Translations under genes and position numbers: made by a program
Part shown: positions 1-36,895 of the stretch, piece after piece
Layout of the letters: each line of letters starts with the position of its first letter
How positions within the stretch are numbered: the stretch's first letter is position 1
Source of the DNA: Lanius collurio
Lineage: Eukaryota > Chordata > Aves > Passeriformes > Laniidae
NCBI GenBank assembly: GCA_020086605.1
Contig: JACBWW010000004.1
Location: 41,990,535-42,054,534, forward strand
DNA length: 64,000 bases
Reading direction: 5' to 3'
Notes under the pieces: model-generated
Told to the model about the DNA's origin: nothing
What the model saw: the letters and a program-made list of their open reading frames with translations, nothing else
Databases searched by the model: none

Positions 1-2269
1 AGGAGCTTTGCTGCCCCATAGCCAAGAGCTGCAGGTGGAGTTGAGGTGAGGGCTGTGATGGAGCTGAGCATATGCTGGGGTCCATCATCCTACCCTCCAG
101 ACACAGGGTTACTGCATCCTTTTTGCTACCCTGTTCTTGTCAGTGGCAGGTCTGGGTGGACCTCCAGCCTGCTGCAGCACAGCGATTTCACCTCCTTCAA
201 CATGGGTAAAAAACAATAAATATGATGGCTACTAATAATAGCCTTCCCTCTCTATCCCTGATGGATTATACATGCAAAAGATGCTGCCGAGTCAGTTCAA
301 TATTCCCCCTGGTTCATTAAACCAGCATTCATTTTCCTGCAGATAAGATGGTCCGTCAGGGGAAGGGATGATGATAACTCATTTGTCACACTTGTTAAAT
401 GTAGAAAAGGCTGGCTTTGGGTCACTTCCAGTTTTGTGTCAGCTCTGCCTTTATGTGAGCAGCCCCGTGCCTGCTTGCCAAGCAGGGCGGCTCTCTCCTG
501 CCTAGCACAGGAGATGGGGACGGTGCAGGCATTGTCCCTGCAAGATTTCCTGGAGTTGGGGGTGGTCTCTGAGTGCAAAAGCACTTGCAACGTGGCTCAC
601 ACGAGTCCCAGCTCATAGAAAGGAATGCAATCATTATTGCAAGAGATGCCATTGGTCCCTCAGGGATCTAAGCCTGCGGCCTGGAACCCCAGGCACTGCA
701 CACATGGTGACTTTGTCTGAGTTATCCCCTGAGCCCATCCAGCTGTGCTTGTGTTCAGGCTGCAAAGCTTGAAAGGTGTGATGGGGAAGGATACCAAGCC
801 AAGACCTTGGACACAACCAGCATGAGCTTGGTGCAGGTACAGGGGGTGGGAAAAGGGGATACAACCTCATCTCTGTGCCTCTCCTAACCATGGAGAATCC
901 TGGGATGGTTGGTCTGGGTCTTGCCTAGGGTAGCACTGTCCCAGCAGGATATAATTTGCTCCAATTACCAGGTGCCAGTTCAGGGTGGCTGCAACATGAG
1001 TCATTTTGGCTGTACCCTCTTTGGGGGCATTGCCATCATGACAGGCCACCTCCTTCCTCAGCCTGGGATGAGGACTGGCTGTAGCCCCTACATATGTTAG
1101 GATGGCCATGACCCCTCAGGTCTTGCTTCAGGGAAGGGAGTAAGAAGCAACCAAGAGAGGCTGGGAAGAGTATTGACCTCTGGATGAGTGATCATGGAGC
1201 AGTTAATGGCTGAGATACTTTCAGGGCACCATATATTGCACTGCCAACCAAAACCTCTCTGCAAAACAGACCCTTGATCTGGCCTGGTATGGAAATGCTG
1301 TCCAGGGAGTGAGGAGCAGGGAGGACTGCAGGTCTTTCTGCCCATAGCTCCCCCTACAAATGAAACCCAGCATGGGATGAAGGTGTGGAGACCTGAGCAG
1401 GAAGGATGCTCATCTTATGATGCTTTCAGGGAAGCATCTTCATGATCTGTCCCCACATCTCACTATGGCACATCCCTCACTGAGCACAGCCCACAGACAG
1501 CCTCCTGATTTAACCATGCACTCAGCAGATGATGAAGTGTCCCATGACAGCCTGTCTGCATTCCCCATCTCTTGCTTCACCTTTGCTTTCAGAGTGGGTG
1601 CAAAGGTGGATCCTGGTGCCTTCTCCTGGCTCCATGGCTGGTCTGCAGTGATTGGTGCCCCTTGGCATGAGGTCATCTTATAGCTGGAAAAAGATGAGGC
1701 AGCTGTGGCACATGAGATGAGATGAAGGATCAGAGGGGTTGATAGGCTGTATTTTAGTTCTGGTCTTGCCATTAATTTATGGGTGTTTTCAAGTCAGGGT
1801 GTGTTGATTTGCAGCACAACAGGCAGCCGCAGGCAGCTATCGGGCAGGGTTCTGAGCTCCTGCCTATTTCAGTGGCAAATGCACGTCGTCTCCGAAATCT
1901 GGCTCTTCGTAATGACCCTGGGAAGTGCTGCAGTAGCAGCAGGTTCAGACTGCAGCGATTTATTTCTCTCTTCAACGTCGGTCCTAGCAGGGGAGGAGGG
2001 CCCTGCCTGCTCAGCTGCCTTTGCCTGCTTGCCATAGATCTTCCATCAAGGAAGTCACTGAGGTCTCCGCTCTTAAATCTGGGTCTGTGCTCTCCTTCAC
2101 GGCTGCATGCGGCCCCGACCTGCAGCAGCATCCCTCATTCCTGCTTTAAATCTCTCTCGAGCAGCTGCTGGTGACATTAGCATTTTCTCTTGCCAGCCCA
2201 TGGAGATCAGGAGCCCAGCCCTGCTAAGGAAGGAATTAACCCAGCAGCATCACGTATCAGAGGTATCTT

Positions 2270-2275
2270 TTTATT
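2270..2275 (-). terminator. candidate polyadenylation signal of IFITM10 (distal)
   Basis: AATAAA on the minus strand about 700 bases beyond the IFITM10 stop. A nearer AATAAA at 2834-2839 would give a 3' UTR of only about 150 bases. Which one is used cannot be told from sequence. Confidence 0.35.
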
Positions 2276-2833
2276 GACTGTTTACAGAAATACAGTAGCA
2301 CTCCACTTAGGCGAGTTCTCCAGAAGGTGCCTTCCTTCTCAGCACTGCTGGGAGATCCTAAGGAGAAACCTGCCCTTTTACTCTTTGGGCCTTCTCTGGA
2401 GGCTTTGGGGCTACCCAGCATGAACTTCCTAGCACCTTCATCTGTCCAGGGGTAAGGAGTTGTCTGAACCAGTGGATGAAATTCAAGAGAAGAAAAGGAA
2501 AAGAAACCCCCACAAGCTGGGGGTGGTGGGGCGGTCTGAACACTCCTGATATGTTGTGAGCCAGCCCTACCATGATCCCCATCCATCACTGTATGTGTCT
2601 CCAGCTCCACAGGACCCCCCCGCTTCCCAGAGCTCAGCTGTCTGCCACTAAGTGTGCGTAGCTCTGGGCCTTGCACACTCTTTTCACACAGCTTGTTGGC
2701 CATAAAATAAATATTTCTTGGTCTATTTTTCTTCCTGTACATGTGTAAGAGTGAGACCTTTTCCTTCAGCTCTTCACATACCATTTCAGGGCAGGAAGGG
2801 TATGCTCAGCTGGGCTGAGAAACTAATTTAACT

Positions 2834-2839
2834 TTTATT
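2834..2839 (-). terminator. candidate polyadenylation signal of IFITM10 (proximal)
   Basis: AATAAA on the minus strand, about 140 bases past the stop. An ATTAAA (2846-2851) sits beside it, so the two could act as a cluster. Confidence 0.35.
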
Positions 2840-2979
2840 TATGTATTTAATCGACTTTTTTTTTTTTTTTGGCAATCAAGGTGTAGTGGTTGGTTTGTTT
2901 TGTGTGTCCTTGCTACAAGAAACTGCAGACACTTCTGGCATAGAGGCATTTTGGCGGCAGCAGCTGCTGTTGGCCTCAC

Positions 2980-13000
<10,021 letters not shown>

Positions 13001-16000
13001 AGACCTTTGCGGTGGGGACTCGCTGCAGCCTTGTTTGCGGGTTCACTCCTATGGACCTGGGTGAAAAACTGAAACAAGTGTGTCAGGAGTGCCTGGGGAC
13101 AAGCGGAATTAACAAGGGGAGGAGGTGGTGATGCAGTGCTGTGGGGAAAAACTGGTTCTGGTCTTGAGGGGATGAATGGAAAGGGGATAAATCCTCTGTG
13201 TGAGGTAATAGATCCTGCTGGCAGGGAGCAAATCCCAGTACAGGCAAGGGTGGGAGCACTCCGGCGGCCGGACGCACAGCATGTGGCTGCTTTGGGGGAG
13301 GGGGGTGGGGGTGTCACGAAGACTGGTCAAGCCCGGGAGGATTTGGCCATGCCCAGGCTTAACACAGGATCAGGGATGTGCTTGCTACGTCCCATTGTTA
13401 ACACTCTGGAAGCTGCATGGAATCCCAGTCCGAGGGTGCTGCGGTAGCGTCCCCCCAGGGACGCGATGATGGAGAGCAGCTGGTGCCGTGCAGGGACAGC
13501 TTGCAGGTCATTCAGGAGGATGCAGCCGTGGCACAGGGAGGGTGAGGACACAAGGACACTCCGTGTCCCCCCGCAGTGACATAGCCTGGTGCAGGTGCCC
13601 TTGTTGATGCAGGCAGTTCAGCTGTGGCGCTGGGGAAGGGTAGCAGAGAAATCCCCAGGGTAGTGGAAACAGGGTGGGTAAAACAAAAGTTTGTGTAAGC
13701 AGAAACTGCAAAGGAAGGGAAATCCTCTGGAAATGCCTTAAGCCTACCCACAAAGTGCTGAGCTAAGAAATAAGGATGGTAATTCACTCAGCTCTTTACA
13801 GGCAGGTTTGGCTCCAGAGTGGGGGCACCCATCCCATGTTCATCCCCGTGGATTGGTGTGATATGGGGGAACTTCTTGCACATCCACAGGTCTCTGAGGC
13901 TGAAGGGGGTGCAGTTTTCCATGAGATCAGTTTACTCCTTCTGCAGGTGCCTGCATTGGTTAAAAAAGGACAAATTGCCCTCTGGTTCAGGATTTATTGC
14001 TGCTGGAGTGGTGTTGGGTCCTGCCAAAGTAAAGGAGGTTTTATTAGTGCTACAGCTGCCTGTGATGAGACCCAGGTCTCTCTCCAAGAAGCTGCTAAGA
14101 AACAGAGGCTAGGGTGAGAGTGATGCTCCTGTGGGATTAAGAGGTTTGCAGGAGAGGCAGAGCCATGGCCAGCTGTCGTCAGCTTTTCTGGAGGGCTTGG
14201 ACAAACTCAGCTGTGCAGAGTATCCTCCCTGCAGGCTCAGGAGGAACAATGAAACCTCTTTGATGCAGACTGGGGCTACTGATAAGCCTGCTGTTCGTTT
14301 GTCTGGGGAAAGTTGTGTGGGGTGGGCTGCTCCTCTTCTTAAGGTCAGGCAGGGATAGAGGGTGAGCCGAGAAAAAGGTCAGAGGGGGTTTGGAGCAGGC
14401 AAGAGGAGGCAGCAGAGTGATGTAGGAGAATGTGAGATCAACAGTCACGTTCCCTGGTATGAATAGGACTGAAATGCCAGGGAGGTTGAATGGCTGCTTT
14501 TCCTCTTCTCCAGGTACCAGGTCATCCCTACAGTTTGTAGAGCACTTTTTGGGTTTTGGGTGAGTGATTCATCATCTTCCTCAATGTTAAGTGTGAGCCG
14601 TGAGAGGTTTATCATGTGGACCACAGTGGCATATATACAGCATCACTGGTTCAAAAACCATTCATGTGACCCTTCCCCCAGGGAACTGACATAAAAAATG
14701 ATGCAAGGAATAAAACCCCTCAATATTCTGCGTTATTTTAACTTCTCCAATTTTCTGGGGATCTTCAAAGGTCCTGCATGCATGCCCTCAACCATATGGT
14801 CTAGGACTGCTTTCCTTTCAAATAAAAGGTGGGGTGAGTATGAATAATCACCTGCATTACTTTGGTGTCAAGGCTGGCTTCTCCTTGTCCTAAGCACGGG
14901 ACAAACAGAACAGAAAGATGTTTCCTGCCCCAAAGCAATTCTCCCGTAATCATGTTAGAGACATGTGGGCTGTAGCATAATCTAGTGCTGTAAGACCTGT
15001 GAGAAAATCTTCCATTTCAAATCCTGCTCAAGGTCTTCAGAAAACCACTAGCAGAACTTGAACCTGCTTTTTTTTTATTTCTGAAAGAAAAAGTCCACAG
15101 CCTCCTGAATGCTTCTTTCCTATTACTCCTATAAAATTCCTCAGTAGGTTGCTAAGTTCCATAAGTAAGGCAGCCTGAGACTCAGAGGGGTAAATCCAGT
15201 CTTCCCACTCTCCCTTGATCTCTGTCTTCTGTTCTCTGAGCTTTCATTCTGCATTCCGCTTCTCTTCCCTCCCAAAGAAACCTAAAAATAAATAAATCCA
15301 AGAAAGAGTGGAAAAAGGAAAAGCCATCAGCCCCCAAAACGATGTGCTTAGTCATTCAGGGTGAGTAAAAATAGTTTCCCAAATGAACATATTGCTGAGC
15401 CAACCAGATGAGCAAGTCATTTCCAAAAACAAGGGGTCTCATCCTTCCTCTCCTTGGGCAGGTCCTCATGTTAATGGGCTTTTGGTAAAGCCCTAAGCAG
15501 AATTTACTTGGAGAAGGATCAGGCCTATGAAGACAGCCCTGGGGGTCAGTGCCAAGCAACCTACTACTTAAGGGGATGTGATGAAAAATTGTATGTTCTT
15601 TGCATCAGTGGAGACATTTAGTGAAGGGTGAGATACCAAATTGTCATGTGCATGGAGTTCTGCAGAGATGGTGCAGTAAACAGGGAGGCTGAAGTAAACC
15701 TGAGGACTTTCTGGGCAAGATAGTGTGGGGCTGCATTCAGGCTCCTCCTGGGGCACGGGTGTGCTTTGCTCCTTGCTGGAAAAAGTATGGGTGGGCAATT
15801 CTGGCTCTTGGCTTCTCTAGCTCTTGGCCAAGATCAAGCCTGTGATTGTTCCCACTGGGATGTAACATTCAGTACACAAGGCATGACTGAAGACTTAGGC
15901 AGAATCCCCCCAGCAGAAACAGGGCCCACATATTCCTGTCAATAAATATTTGGCAGCAAATGATTTGTTCTCCCGTTGGGCTATTGAGGAACAGTGGGCT

Positions 16001-18690
16001 GCATGATAGGTTTTCAGGATCCAGCCAGCCCTTTTGGGTTAAATCCATCTCTTTAACATAGGAGAACAACTGATTGGGGAATTTAGGCATCTGGGGGAAC
16101 AGAGGCTCAGGACATGCCAGCAGGGAAATCAGCTAAGCTCTCTCTGTGCTTAGATCTGTGCTCAGAAGATGGGATGGGACTTGGCTGCATCCATCTTGCT
16201 TATGTAGATGATGCTTTTTTCAAAGTAGGGATTAGCTCTTATCTTCCACCTGGCACATGGGGCCTTCATTCTGCTTCAGAGTCTCCAGCTTTCATACAGC
16301 AGTGCTAGGACTAAAAATTAACCCAGCTAGGCAAGAGGGATGTATTTTTCTATATTACTGAAAAAATCCCACACCATGTTCATCACTGGGCTCTGGGACT
16401 TCCGCAGACATCACACCGTAGTGAATTTTAGGACAAACTTAGAAGCTGAAGTTCCACTTCAGCTGCTACCGGACCACTCCATAGCCTAAGCAGGAACTTG
16501 TTCTAACCTTAAACAGGAGCTTGTTCTAACTGGTCCAGAGGACCAGGGGACAGCCTGAGTTCCCTGCTAATGGACTACCCTTGGCAATACTCCACTGGGG
16601 AGGTGTGGTGCCAGAAGGCTGTAGGCTAGCAGGGATGCTGGGAGTGCTCGCTGCCCCAGTGGTGCTGGGTCAGGCAGGTGGCACTGTCATGTCATGTTGC
16701 AGAGGCTGTTATGTTTTAATCCACTGAAAAAGACAAATCCAACAGGCTCCTAGCATGTTTCCTTATCAGACACAAGGGGAGAGCCCTTCTGAAACACACA
16801 AATCCACACAAGTGGGCAACCAGTTGTCCAGGGACAATAGGTCAGGGAGACACAGTCTCTGGAAACCGACAAAGAGTCTGGTATCTCATACTGCAATAAC
16901 AAAGACCACTCTCAGAGTTAAAGGGGAAAACAATGTATTTTCTTTTCAATTTTATACGAAGAGACAATTAATTCTGACAGCAAAATAATTTTAAAGAACC
17001 AGTCACACAATTAGAGATGGGTTTAAAAATACAAATAAAAGAACAAGGGGAGGAGACCCATTCAGGGAAGACTGCAGTGAACTGGTCCTCCAGCCTATCC
17101 TAAAGCGAGTCACTCAGGGCATCACTCTGGGCCGTGCTCTTTCCCCAGGCAGCTGCCTCCTGCCTGCTGACAGACATCAGCCCACCTGGAGTCACTGCGC
17201 AGGGACCATGCACGTGGTGGGAGGCAGTGCATGCCCAGCAGAGCCACAGAGCCACGGCCACAGGGGCTGTGCTGCACATCCCATTTAAATCTGATGCTGT
17301 TCAAAACCCACTGCCAGGTCCACGTCAAGCTTCCCCCTCACATAAGATCTGTTCAGCAGGTACCCAAGAGGCCGACTGTCTTGCCCTGCTGAAGAAATCC
17401 TGCAGCTGGGAAGAGATGCAGCAGAACTTGGAGGAGCTCTGAGAACTTAACTGGTGTGAAACTGAAGATCTCTGGAGAGGTGTTGAATATTTGCTGATTT
17501 TGGAGTAGCAAATGAAGATTACTTTTTTTTTTTTTTGGTAACATGCTACTGTTCTCTGGCCAGTCTACAACAGATGTCCTTTGGTGTCCAGATGCAGAGT
17601 TCTAGGTGAAGATTATGAGCAGGCAGAAGCAAGCTTTGGGAGCAGCATTTGTCACATCTGGGGTTGTAGGGGATGATGCATATGTCCCATGTGTGCCTAT
17701 GCCTGTCCCCATTGTCCATGCCAGACCCCTCCAAGATGAAGCATGGTTATAATGCCAAACTTATTTCACTGGGAAAAACTGTCTATTCACTCACTGCCCA
17801 AGGACTTTTCTCAGAAAATTTCTTGGCCCCACTGCAACTGCTAGCAGGATTATCAGTGAATTTTAGGTAGCCAGGATTTTGCCATGTTTAGCCTGGTCTG
17901 GGGTCATGGCTGCTGCTTATCTTATCCTTTTGCCACTTTCAGCTTTGCTCCTTATCTGCTGCCACTCCCTTAACTTCAGGACCTGATCCAGCACACTGCA
18001 AAAGTGAAGAGAGTCTTTTACTCCCAGCACAGGGGCTGGGATTCTTGGTAGGCTCTCTTCTGCTTTCCAGTACTTCTTAAAACTCATTTTATCATCCTCC
18101 CAGCTCCACCAATGTTTGCCTACCAGTACCAGCCCAGCAAGTGGCTCCACATGCACACATCCCAGCTCTCTGGGAGGATCTGTGTGCACAGCTGAATCTG
18201 CTACAACCTCTCTGAAGCAGGACTGTGCCTCACTCTGTCTGCAGCACAGCTGGACACGAACAGAGCCCAGCAGTGTTAGTAAAGTGGAAACCAGGTACAG
18301 AGGGTTTTAAAGGCAGTTGGATTTTGGGACAGGGCAGCAGGGAAAGCGAATGCAAATCCAGCAGCTGCCATGGCATCCTCCTGCCCAGGAGGTCTGCTGG
18401 CTCTGCCAACTGTCTCTTGAGTTTTGGGCAGCTCAGAATGCTGTGAATCATGTTTCCAAAAGGTCTTATGCAGCTGACAAACATAGATTTTATGAGTATG
18501 GTTTCAGCTTGTAGATCACTTAGTTGCTTTAGGAAACATTATTCTCAACTGACTGGCTGTGGATGAAGCTGGGAAGATTTGCTGTTTGGGGAACCTGGGA
18601 GAAGGTCATGAAACTCGAGAGAACTTGTGCCACATGACTTTGCTCAGCAGCAGGCTGGACCTTCATGGCCCTGAATTCAAGTAACCTCTA
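13001..18690. other. intergenic interval between CTSD and IFITM10; no gene seen
   Basis: Open frames are short and match no family I recognise. A short tandem duplication occurs at 16491-16531 (CAGGARCTTGTTCTAAC twice, 23 bases apart), and a T run near 17522-17537. No RNA gene, CR1 copy or LTR was recognised. Confidence 0.5.
16491..16531. repeat. short tandem duplication (23-base period, two copies)
   Basis: CAGGAACTTGTTCTAACC at 16491 is followed at 16514 by CAGGAGCTTGTTCTAACT, differing at two positions. Confidence 0.7.
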
Positions 18691-18710
18691 TTATAACCTA
18701 TCTTGACCCC

Positions 18711-18716
18711 TTTAAT
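18711..18716 (-). terminator. candidate CTSD polyadenylation signal
   Basis: ATTAAA on the minus strand, about 770 bases past the CTSD stop codon. That gives a 3' UTR of plausible length for this gene. I saw no canonical AATAAA on the minus strand between it and the stop. Confidence 0.4.
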
Positions 18717-19484
18717 ATTCATACTGACTGAAAAGTCCCACTCACTAGAGCCCCTCTACAAACCCTTGTCCGGTTATGTCAGGCACATAAATGTCATGCC
18801 TCCCAGCTCTCTCACCAGTGCCATCACTAAACAAAACAAACCACCAGAGCCCTCAGGCTCTGAAACTCATCCCCTGGGCACACTACTGTGCTTCCCCATT
18901 GCTCCAGCCCAGAACATGCTCTCCTAGGACCAAACCACGACAAACTCCTTGAGGAATGACCTACTGGTCATGGCCTAACCTGCCAAGGAGAATTCTTCCC
19001 TCCCCCACTTCATGAGTGAAAAAGCAGTAAGAACTAATGTGCAAGACAGCCTTCCCTTGTCCCTCTCCCCCAGCACAGAAGTCCAAACCCAAGAGCAGTA
19101 GCACAGCCTCTCTGCAGGAACAGAGGTGCCAGACCTGGTTTGAGCCAGCTGCGCCTCCCCCAAGGAAGGACACCAGGGAGATGTGAGAGGGCCTTGTTCA
19201 GCTCTGAGAATCACTCTGAAAAAGAACTACTGGAAGAACTAGCAGTAAAGCAAGGGACTACTCCAGCTGGAGCTGTCAGCTAGAGACCTCCCAGCACCAC
19301 TCAACAGAGTGGAAAAAGTAGCTAGCAGGGCACTAAGGACTATTTTCCAAGTAATTTTAAATCAAGTTCAATTCCTTTTTCCTTTTTTTTTTCTCCTTTC
19401 CACTAATACTGGTAACCTTTGTCTACGGCTCCCATGTGTGTGTGTTTAAGTGCGTGTGTGGCAGAGGCAGTGGGGGTCAGGTGT

Positions 19485-32925
<13,441 letters not shown>

Positions 32926-33215
32926 GGCGGCGATGGCACTGGTGGCGGCGGTGGCGAGGGGTCAGAGGCTGGCGGTCCCGAAGCCGAGAGGCCGCGACGC
33001 TGCTCCCGCTGTCCGTCCCTGTTTTTGTAGGCAGAGCGGGCCCTCTCCACGGATTTCTGGAGTCAGCTGACGGTCTAAAATTGCAACCGGCGGCGTCACG
33101 TGAGGGCGGGCCGGGGCGGGGAGCGGGCGCCGGGCTGGGGGCGCCGCCTCACGGCCCCCCCCGGGATGACCCCCGGCACCTCGGGCCGTGACTCAGCCCC
33201 CGGGAAAGGGGAATA
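32926..33215 (-). promoter_or_regulatory. CTSD promoter and 5' leader, GC-rich
   Basis: CpG-rich sequence directly 5' of the CTSD start codon. It holds a CLEAR-type E-box (33095-33104), GC boxes (33104-33110 and 33113-33121), a 10-base palindrome GTCAGCTGAC at 33062-33071, and TGACTCAGC at 33189-33197, an AP-1/MARE half-site. No clear TATA box was seen. Confidence 0.7.
33095..33104. promoter_or_regulatory. CLEAR/E-box element (TFEB/TFE3-type) in the CTSD promoter
   Basis: GTCACGTGAG matches the lysosomal-gene CLEAR consensus GTCACGTGAC at nine of ten positions, with a central CACGTG. It lies about 170 bases upstream of the CTSD ATG beside GC boxes. CTSD is an established TFEB target in mammals, so binding here is inferred. 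Confidence 0.65.
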
Positions 33216-36200
33216 AACACTGTGAAATCAGTCACGAGATGCCTGCCCGGCCGTGCGTGCTTCTTCTGGACTGCCTTTAACTTCCTTCTGCTGTGTGGTG
33301 GTTTTTTTGTCCTTTCCGGGTTTTCTGGCTTTTTTTTTTCCTCCCGGGAGAGTGGAGGCGGGGAGAGGGGGACACACGACACACGCACAGCCCCAGGCAG
33401 CAGACCCTGAGTTCCTCGCAGGGCTCGGCTGCTCACGGACCTCGGCCACCCACCCGCTGTCACCACGGGGGTTTCATTGTGCACCCCCGCCCAGGGGGGC
33501 TGTGGCAGCTCCCCCAGCCCTGTGTTTCTCCCTGGCCCCAGGACACTTCCAGTTTGGCGGACTCATCCCTCCGAGCCAGGCGTTTCTGGGGAAGATGGGA
33601 ATATGCTAGGCCACAGATCTTTTGGGAGGTCGGTGGGGGCAGGGGATGCTGAGCCTTATCTGACACCCTTCGAAATGCGCTGTGGTGGTGCTAGGCCACC
33701 TGCAGCCATCGAGAACGGTGCTGGTGCAGGGCAGAGCCCGGAGGGCACCGGCCACCGGCAGGCCCTGTGTTCTGCCCCTCAGAATGAAGACTGAGCGTCG
33801 AGGACTACTGGGGTAGGCTCTTTGCCACCACCGGGGTGTCATAGCAGGGCTCAGAGGTGTCACCCCACCAACTCAGGAAGGAGCGGCTACAGCTAATCTC
33901 CGTCCAGTTTGCCCCAGCCAAGCTCTTACAAAGCCACGAGACCTGCTGGAAGAACAATAAAGATTAAACTGGATTTACAGACATTTCCCCTTCCAAGTCC
34001 TGTGGGCTAGAGAGGGCTTGTTTTCTGTTCCTGCTTGTGCCCAGTCATGGGGATGGGAAAGCAGCAGCCTGTGGGATGAGCTGGGCACTGCTAGAGTGCG
34101 AGACACATAGCTTTGCAGTGGGGTTCCTGTCCCTCTCCCATCACATTCATGTTCATGCAACTTCTGGAAAATTGCTGGGTCATGTCACTGGCACCTTGCT
34201 TGCGCCATCGCCTTCCCACACTGTGTCCCTAAGCCTCTTCTATCCTCCCATGGCCTCACACAGGATCGTGCTGCCCTGTGTCCATGCATGCCACCCCCCA
34301 ACTGTGATCCATGCCGAGTATTTTTAGGGGGCATTTCTGCCCTGGGCTGTATCTTGTCCAAATTGCCAAATTGCCGAGCCTTGGCCGAGCTGGTGGGCTT
34401 CAGGAAACCTGCTGCCTCCCTGTGGGACCTGGTTGCCATTGGGATGAGGTTTTCTGAAGCAATGGCCAGAGGCATTGTTTGAACCTGGTGGGTCCCGTTA
34501 TTTTGGCCAGCACCTGCTTCCCTCCTGCCCCTGTGGGTGTGTGGTCAAGCTGAGTGCCACTGACCATGAGTCAGCAAAACCCGTTGCCCTCCTGGCCCTG
34601 AGGCACTGCATGACTCAGCAAAACCCTACATGGCTCATTCGGGCAAGGGCCCAAGGCATAGCGGGTCCCCAGCACCTGTAGCCTGACCCCAGAAGCATTG
34701 TTGCTGCTGCTGCTGCTGCTGCTTCAGGCTCCATCTCGTGGGTCTCCTCCTCTTGTCCCCCTGGCTGCCCACAGGCAGGAGTGGGTCAGATATAAACTAA
34801 CCTGACCAGGGCCCCATCCAAGGAAACCCAGTCTCACCAAGGGCTCTAAACCCCTTTGCAAATGTGTTTTGCAGACAGAAAGGACAGTCCTGATGTCAGG
34901 CCCAGGCCTCCCCTACATCCCTTACAGGCTTTCCTGGAGCCTGTGGCAGAGCAAGTGAAGTACCAGCCCTTCTCCTTTCTCTTTGAAGTGGCTGGGAAAC
35001 TGTAGCTGGCCAGGCAACCTGCACCTTGGCCCCCAGGCTGGGGCACCTACGGCAGCTCCTCCTCGAGCATTTCCAGTCTGGCCAGTCTCTGCCAGAATTC
35101 CGTGGCTATGGAGTGGGCTCTAGTGTGCAGGGATGGGCCGATGAGAACAGCATGCCATACTAGTCACGTACCAACATACAGTGCACAGCAAAGTGCTTCA
35201 GCAGAGTAAAGAACTCTGGACCCAGGCTGTGTCTGGGGTTTTTTGATTCCAGAGGATTAAAGGCAAACAAGCTTTGCTGTTATGTATGAGCCTTTGCTTG
35301 AGCTTCATGGCAGCAAGGCTTGTGTCCTCATCTGGAACTGCTCTCATATCAGTGCAAGAAGGTCACTGCTTTTAGAGGACGGTTCTTAGTGACTTACATG
35401 TCCCATGTTCCCAATGGTTTATTGGGAAAAAGGAAGAATGGGGCTGTGTCGGGGAATGTTACAATACTGATCCTCTCCTGGATGCTTGCAGGATGGGAAG
35501 GGACTGAGGGTCTTATCCCCAGAGCTTTTAATCTGTCTCTGTCTCTTGGCACCAGTGGTTTTAGAGCTGACACTCCAGTGCCTGCATGCTGGGGTCCAGT
35601 GGCTCCAGCAAGAGCCAGGATTTCTGCATTCAGGCTCCCTCAGCACCTCTGTGGAATGTTTGCCCTGATGTTAAAGCCTTGAGAAGTACAGTGGGTATGT
35701 TTAACCAGGAGCTGGGAGCATGTCTGGGTATTTATAGGCTTGGACCATGAGAGTTGCACCATATTATCTTAAAAAGATAGAGTGGCACGAGCCTGGGCTC
35801 AGGGCTTTTTACTCATTTTTCCTTGTTTGTGGAGCAAACAGGGAGTGCCATGGCTGAGGCATCTAGAGAACCTGTGAGACACAGTGGAGGCACCTATCCC
35901 TCCTCACTCTTACTTCTGTCACAGTGAATGAACCCCTTTCCTTGCTGGTCTGCCTCCCTAGCCCTCTGCATCCTCCGTGGCTCCAAGGGGTGAACCAGAG
36001 CATTGTCCCCTGCAGCCGCAGCTGTGGGTGTGGGGTGACGTGTCCCTGAGGCCCGGCCATGCTTTCGCAACCTCAGTGCCTGCTTGAGAGGATTCCCAAG
36101 GTGGGGTCAAATGACTCAGCTCCAGTAGCTCTAGTTGGGAAGAGCACCCTAGCTCCAGTTCTGAGAGATTGGGGTCTCCTCTGCAAGTGACACCGCCTCC

Positions 36201-36239
36201 CTTTTGCCACACAAGCAGGGATCTGATGCACCTTCGTTT
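33216..36239. other. intergenic, CTSD upstream flank; no gene seen
   Basis: GC-rich near CTSD and more average beyond. A TGC triplet run lies at 34701-34723. No coding exon or mobile element was recognised. Confidence 0.5.
34701..34723. repeat. TGC/CTG triplet microsatellite, about 7 units
   Basis: Perfect TGC repeat in intergenic DNA upstream of CTSD. Confidence 0.9.
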
Positions 36240-36895
36240 ATAAACGTAGACTCCTTCAGGTTGGAAAAGACCTGTAAGATCATAGAGTCCAACCATTAAC
36301 TCAACACTGCCGAGTCCACCACTAAGCCATGTCCCTAAGTGCCACATTTGCATGACTTTTAAATGCCTTCAGTGATAGTTATTCCACCATTTTCCTAGGC
36401 AGTCTGTTCCAATGCCTGATCAGCTTTGCAGGGAATAAATTTTTCCAATATCCAGTCTAAAGCTTGCCTGGCACAACTTGAGGCCATTTTCTCTTATCCT
36501 GACATATGTTACCTGGGAAAAGAAGCCCCCACCTCACTACAGTCCTCTTTTAGGCAGTTGTAGAGAGTGATGAGGTCTCCTCTGAGCCTCTTTTTCTCCA
36601 GGCTAAACACCCCTAGCTTCCTCAGCTGCTCCTCATAGGACTTGTGTTCCAGACCCTTCCCCAGCTCTGTTGCCTTCTCTGGACATGCTCCAGCACCTCA
36701 GTAACTTTCTTACAGTGAGGAGCCCAGAACTGGACACAGCACTTGAAGTGTGGCCTCACCAGTGCCCAGTACAGAGGGACAATCGCTGTCCTAGCCCTGC
36801 TGGCCACACTACTTTTCATACAGGTCAGGATGACGTTGGTCTCCTTGGCCACCTGGGCACACTGGCTCATGTTCAGTTTCAAATGCCTTTTTTTA
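36240..36895 (-). mobile_element. CR1 LINE fragment (3' part of the reverse-transcriptase region and 3' UTR)
   Basis: The plus strand reads as the reverse complement of a bird CR1: TTGGAAAAGACC, GATCATAGAGTCCAACC and CCACTAAGCCATGTCCCTAA near 36255-36335. Upstream on the minus strand is a decayed C-terminal reverse-transcriptase frame ([28 protein letters not shown]). The coding part is broken by frameshifts. The 5' limit is approximate. Confidence 0.9.

Larger units (their letters stand above)
1..2979. other. 3' flank and probable 3' UTR of IFITM10; no other gene seen
   Basis: The IFITM10 stop codon is at 2980-2982 on the minus strand, so the part nearest it is probably 3' UTR. AATAAA hexamers on the minus strand are at 2834-2839 and 2270-2275. 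A run of about 17 T lies near 2855-2872. Open frames here are short and share nothing with families I know. No RNA gene or mobile element was recognised. Confidence 0.5.

Noticed and set aside
1772..2174. Overlapping 119- and 131-codon frames on opposite strands
   Set aside because: Mutually overlapping, no domain recognised, and lying in the IFITM10 3' flank.
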